This document shows positions 63,797 through 64,000 of a stretch of DNA of 64,000 nucleotides, in pieces. The notes beneath the pieces were generated by a model, which made no database searches, was not told where the DNA came from, and saw only the letters and a list, made by a program, of their open reading frames with translations. A program made the translations under genes and the position numbers. The stretch lies in NCBI GenBank assembly GCA_943737045.1, contig CALSFV010000021.1, positions 434,001 through 498,000 on the forward strand, given 5' to 3'. Positions within the stretch are counted from its first letter, which is position 1; each line of letters opens with the position of its first letter. This DNA is from Parapristionchus giblindavisi. Its lineage: Eukaryota; Nematoda; Chromadorea; Rhabditida; Diplogasteridae.

Positions 63797-64000
63797 TTAA
63801 CAGCTCACACCGAGTTATTTTACTCACATTGTCAGCTAGCAACTCTTTTTTTATATTAGACAAAAAAGAGTGAACGCATTTCCAGAGCGGAGAGGGTTAG
63901 ATCGGGTATGTGCCTTTAAAGACACACCCCAAGCTAATTTTACTCTCCGCATTGGCAATACTCTCTTGTAGACAAAGGAAGCGAGAGAGTGTGGCCAGAG
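63797..64000. repeat. Hairpin repeats at the window end
   Basis: Elements related to the intron E/F repeat (GACAAAAAAGAGTG, CCAGAGCGGAGAG) and to 11280-11400. No gene is seen; the last element runs off the window. Confidence 0.5.

Overview
The window looks like nematode nuclear DNA. It has short introns ending in TTTCAG-type acceptors, about 60-65% A+T by eye, a cysteine-rich secreted protein of a type common in worms, and very many small inverted-repeat (MITE-like) transposons. The species cannot be told from the sequence. No operons, ribosome binding sites or bacterial features are present.

The core is one genomic unit that has been duplicated, inverted and broken several times. The unit holds (i) a gene for the non-catalytic subunit of the tRNA m1A58 methyltransferase (TRMT6/TRM6/GCD10 family), (ii) a convergent gene for a Thr/Pro-rich protein, and (iii) a tRNA-Arg(ACG) gene. 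TRMT6 exons are lettered alpha, beta, gamma, then A to H. The best copy runs from 41310 to 49047 on the + strand: 11 exons that join in one open frame of 369 codons plus stop, lacking only a recognisable first exon. Copy 1 (2680-8842) has intact exons A-H and may continue left of the window. Copies at 15577, 34439 and 51569, and the inverted copies at 13284-14114 and 26861-29051, are truncated or have lost exons. A lone exon C at 11749 carries an expanded 24-bp minisatellite with stop codons.

Layout: 1-2679 intron and a 2.05-kb element with TTA duplications; 2680-10728 unit 1 (a TTAA element with a THAP finger sits in intron D/E); 11749-16592 exon C array and a 1.4-kb-arm inverted repeat; 15369-29259 a 13.9-kb palindrome with 6.5-kb arms that appear almost identical; 29260-32008 chimeric junction, tRNA and a broken cysteine-rich gene; 33420-40065 unit 4, whose Thr/Pro gene is split by a 1.5-kb fold-back element; 40562-40940 a 15-bp minisatellite; 41310-50947 unit 5; 51050-58743 unit 6 (exon B lost, tRNA cut short); 59670-60991 a cysteine-rich gene; 61158-63265 a LINE with a nested fold-back element; 63735-64000 an exon D fragment and repeats.

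TRM6 works with catalytic TRM61 to make m1A58 in the T loop of tRNAs. The neighbouring tRNA-Arg gene has an A at that position, but nothing here shows that the linkage matters. The mobile elements leave clear target duplications with empty sites in sister copies. These, with splice-site losses in the Thr/Pro gene, show that the 5' and 3' halves of the units have different histories, so the cluster has been reshuffled by recombination or conversion.
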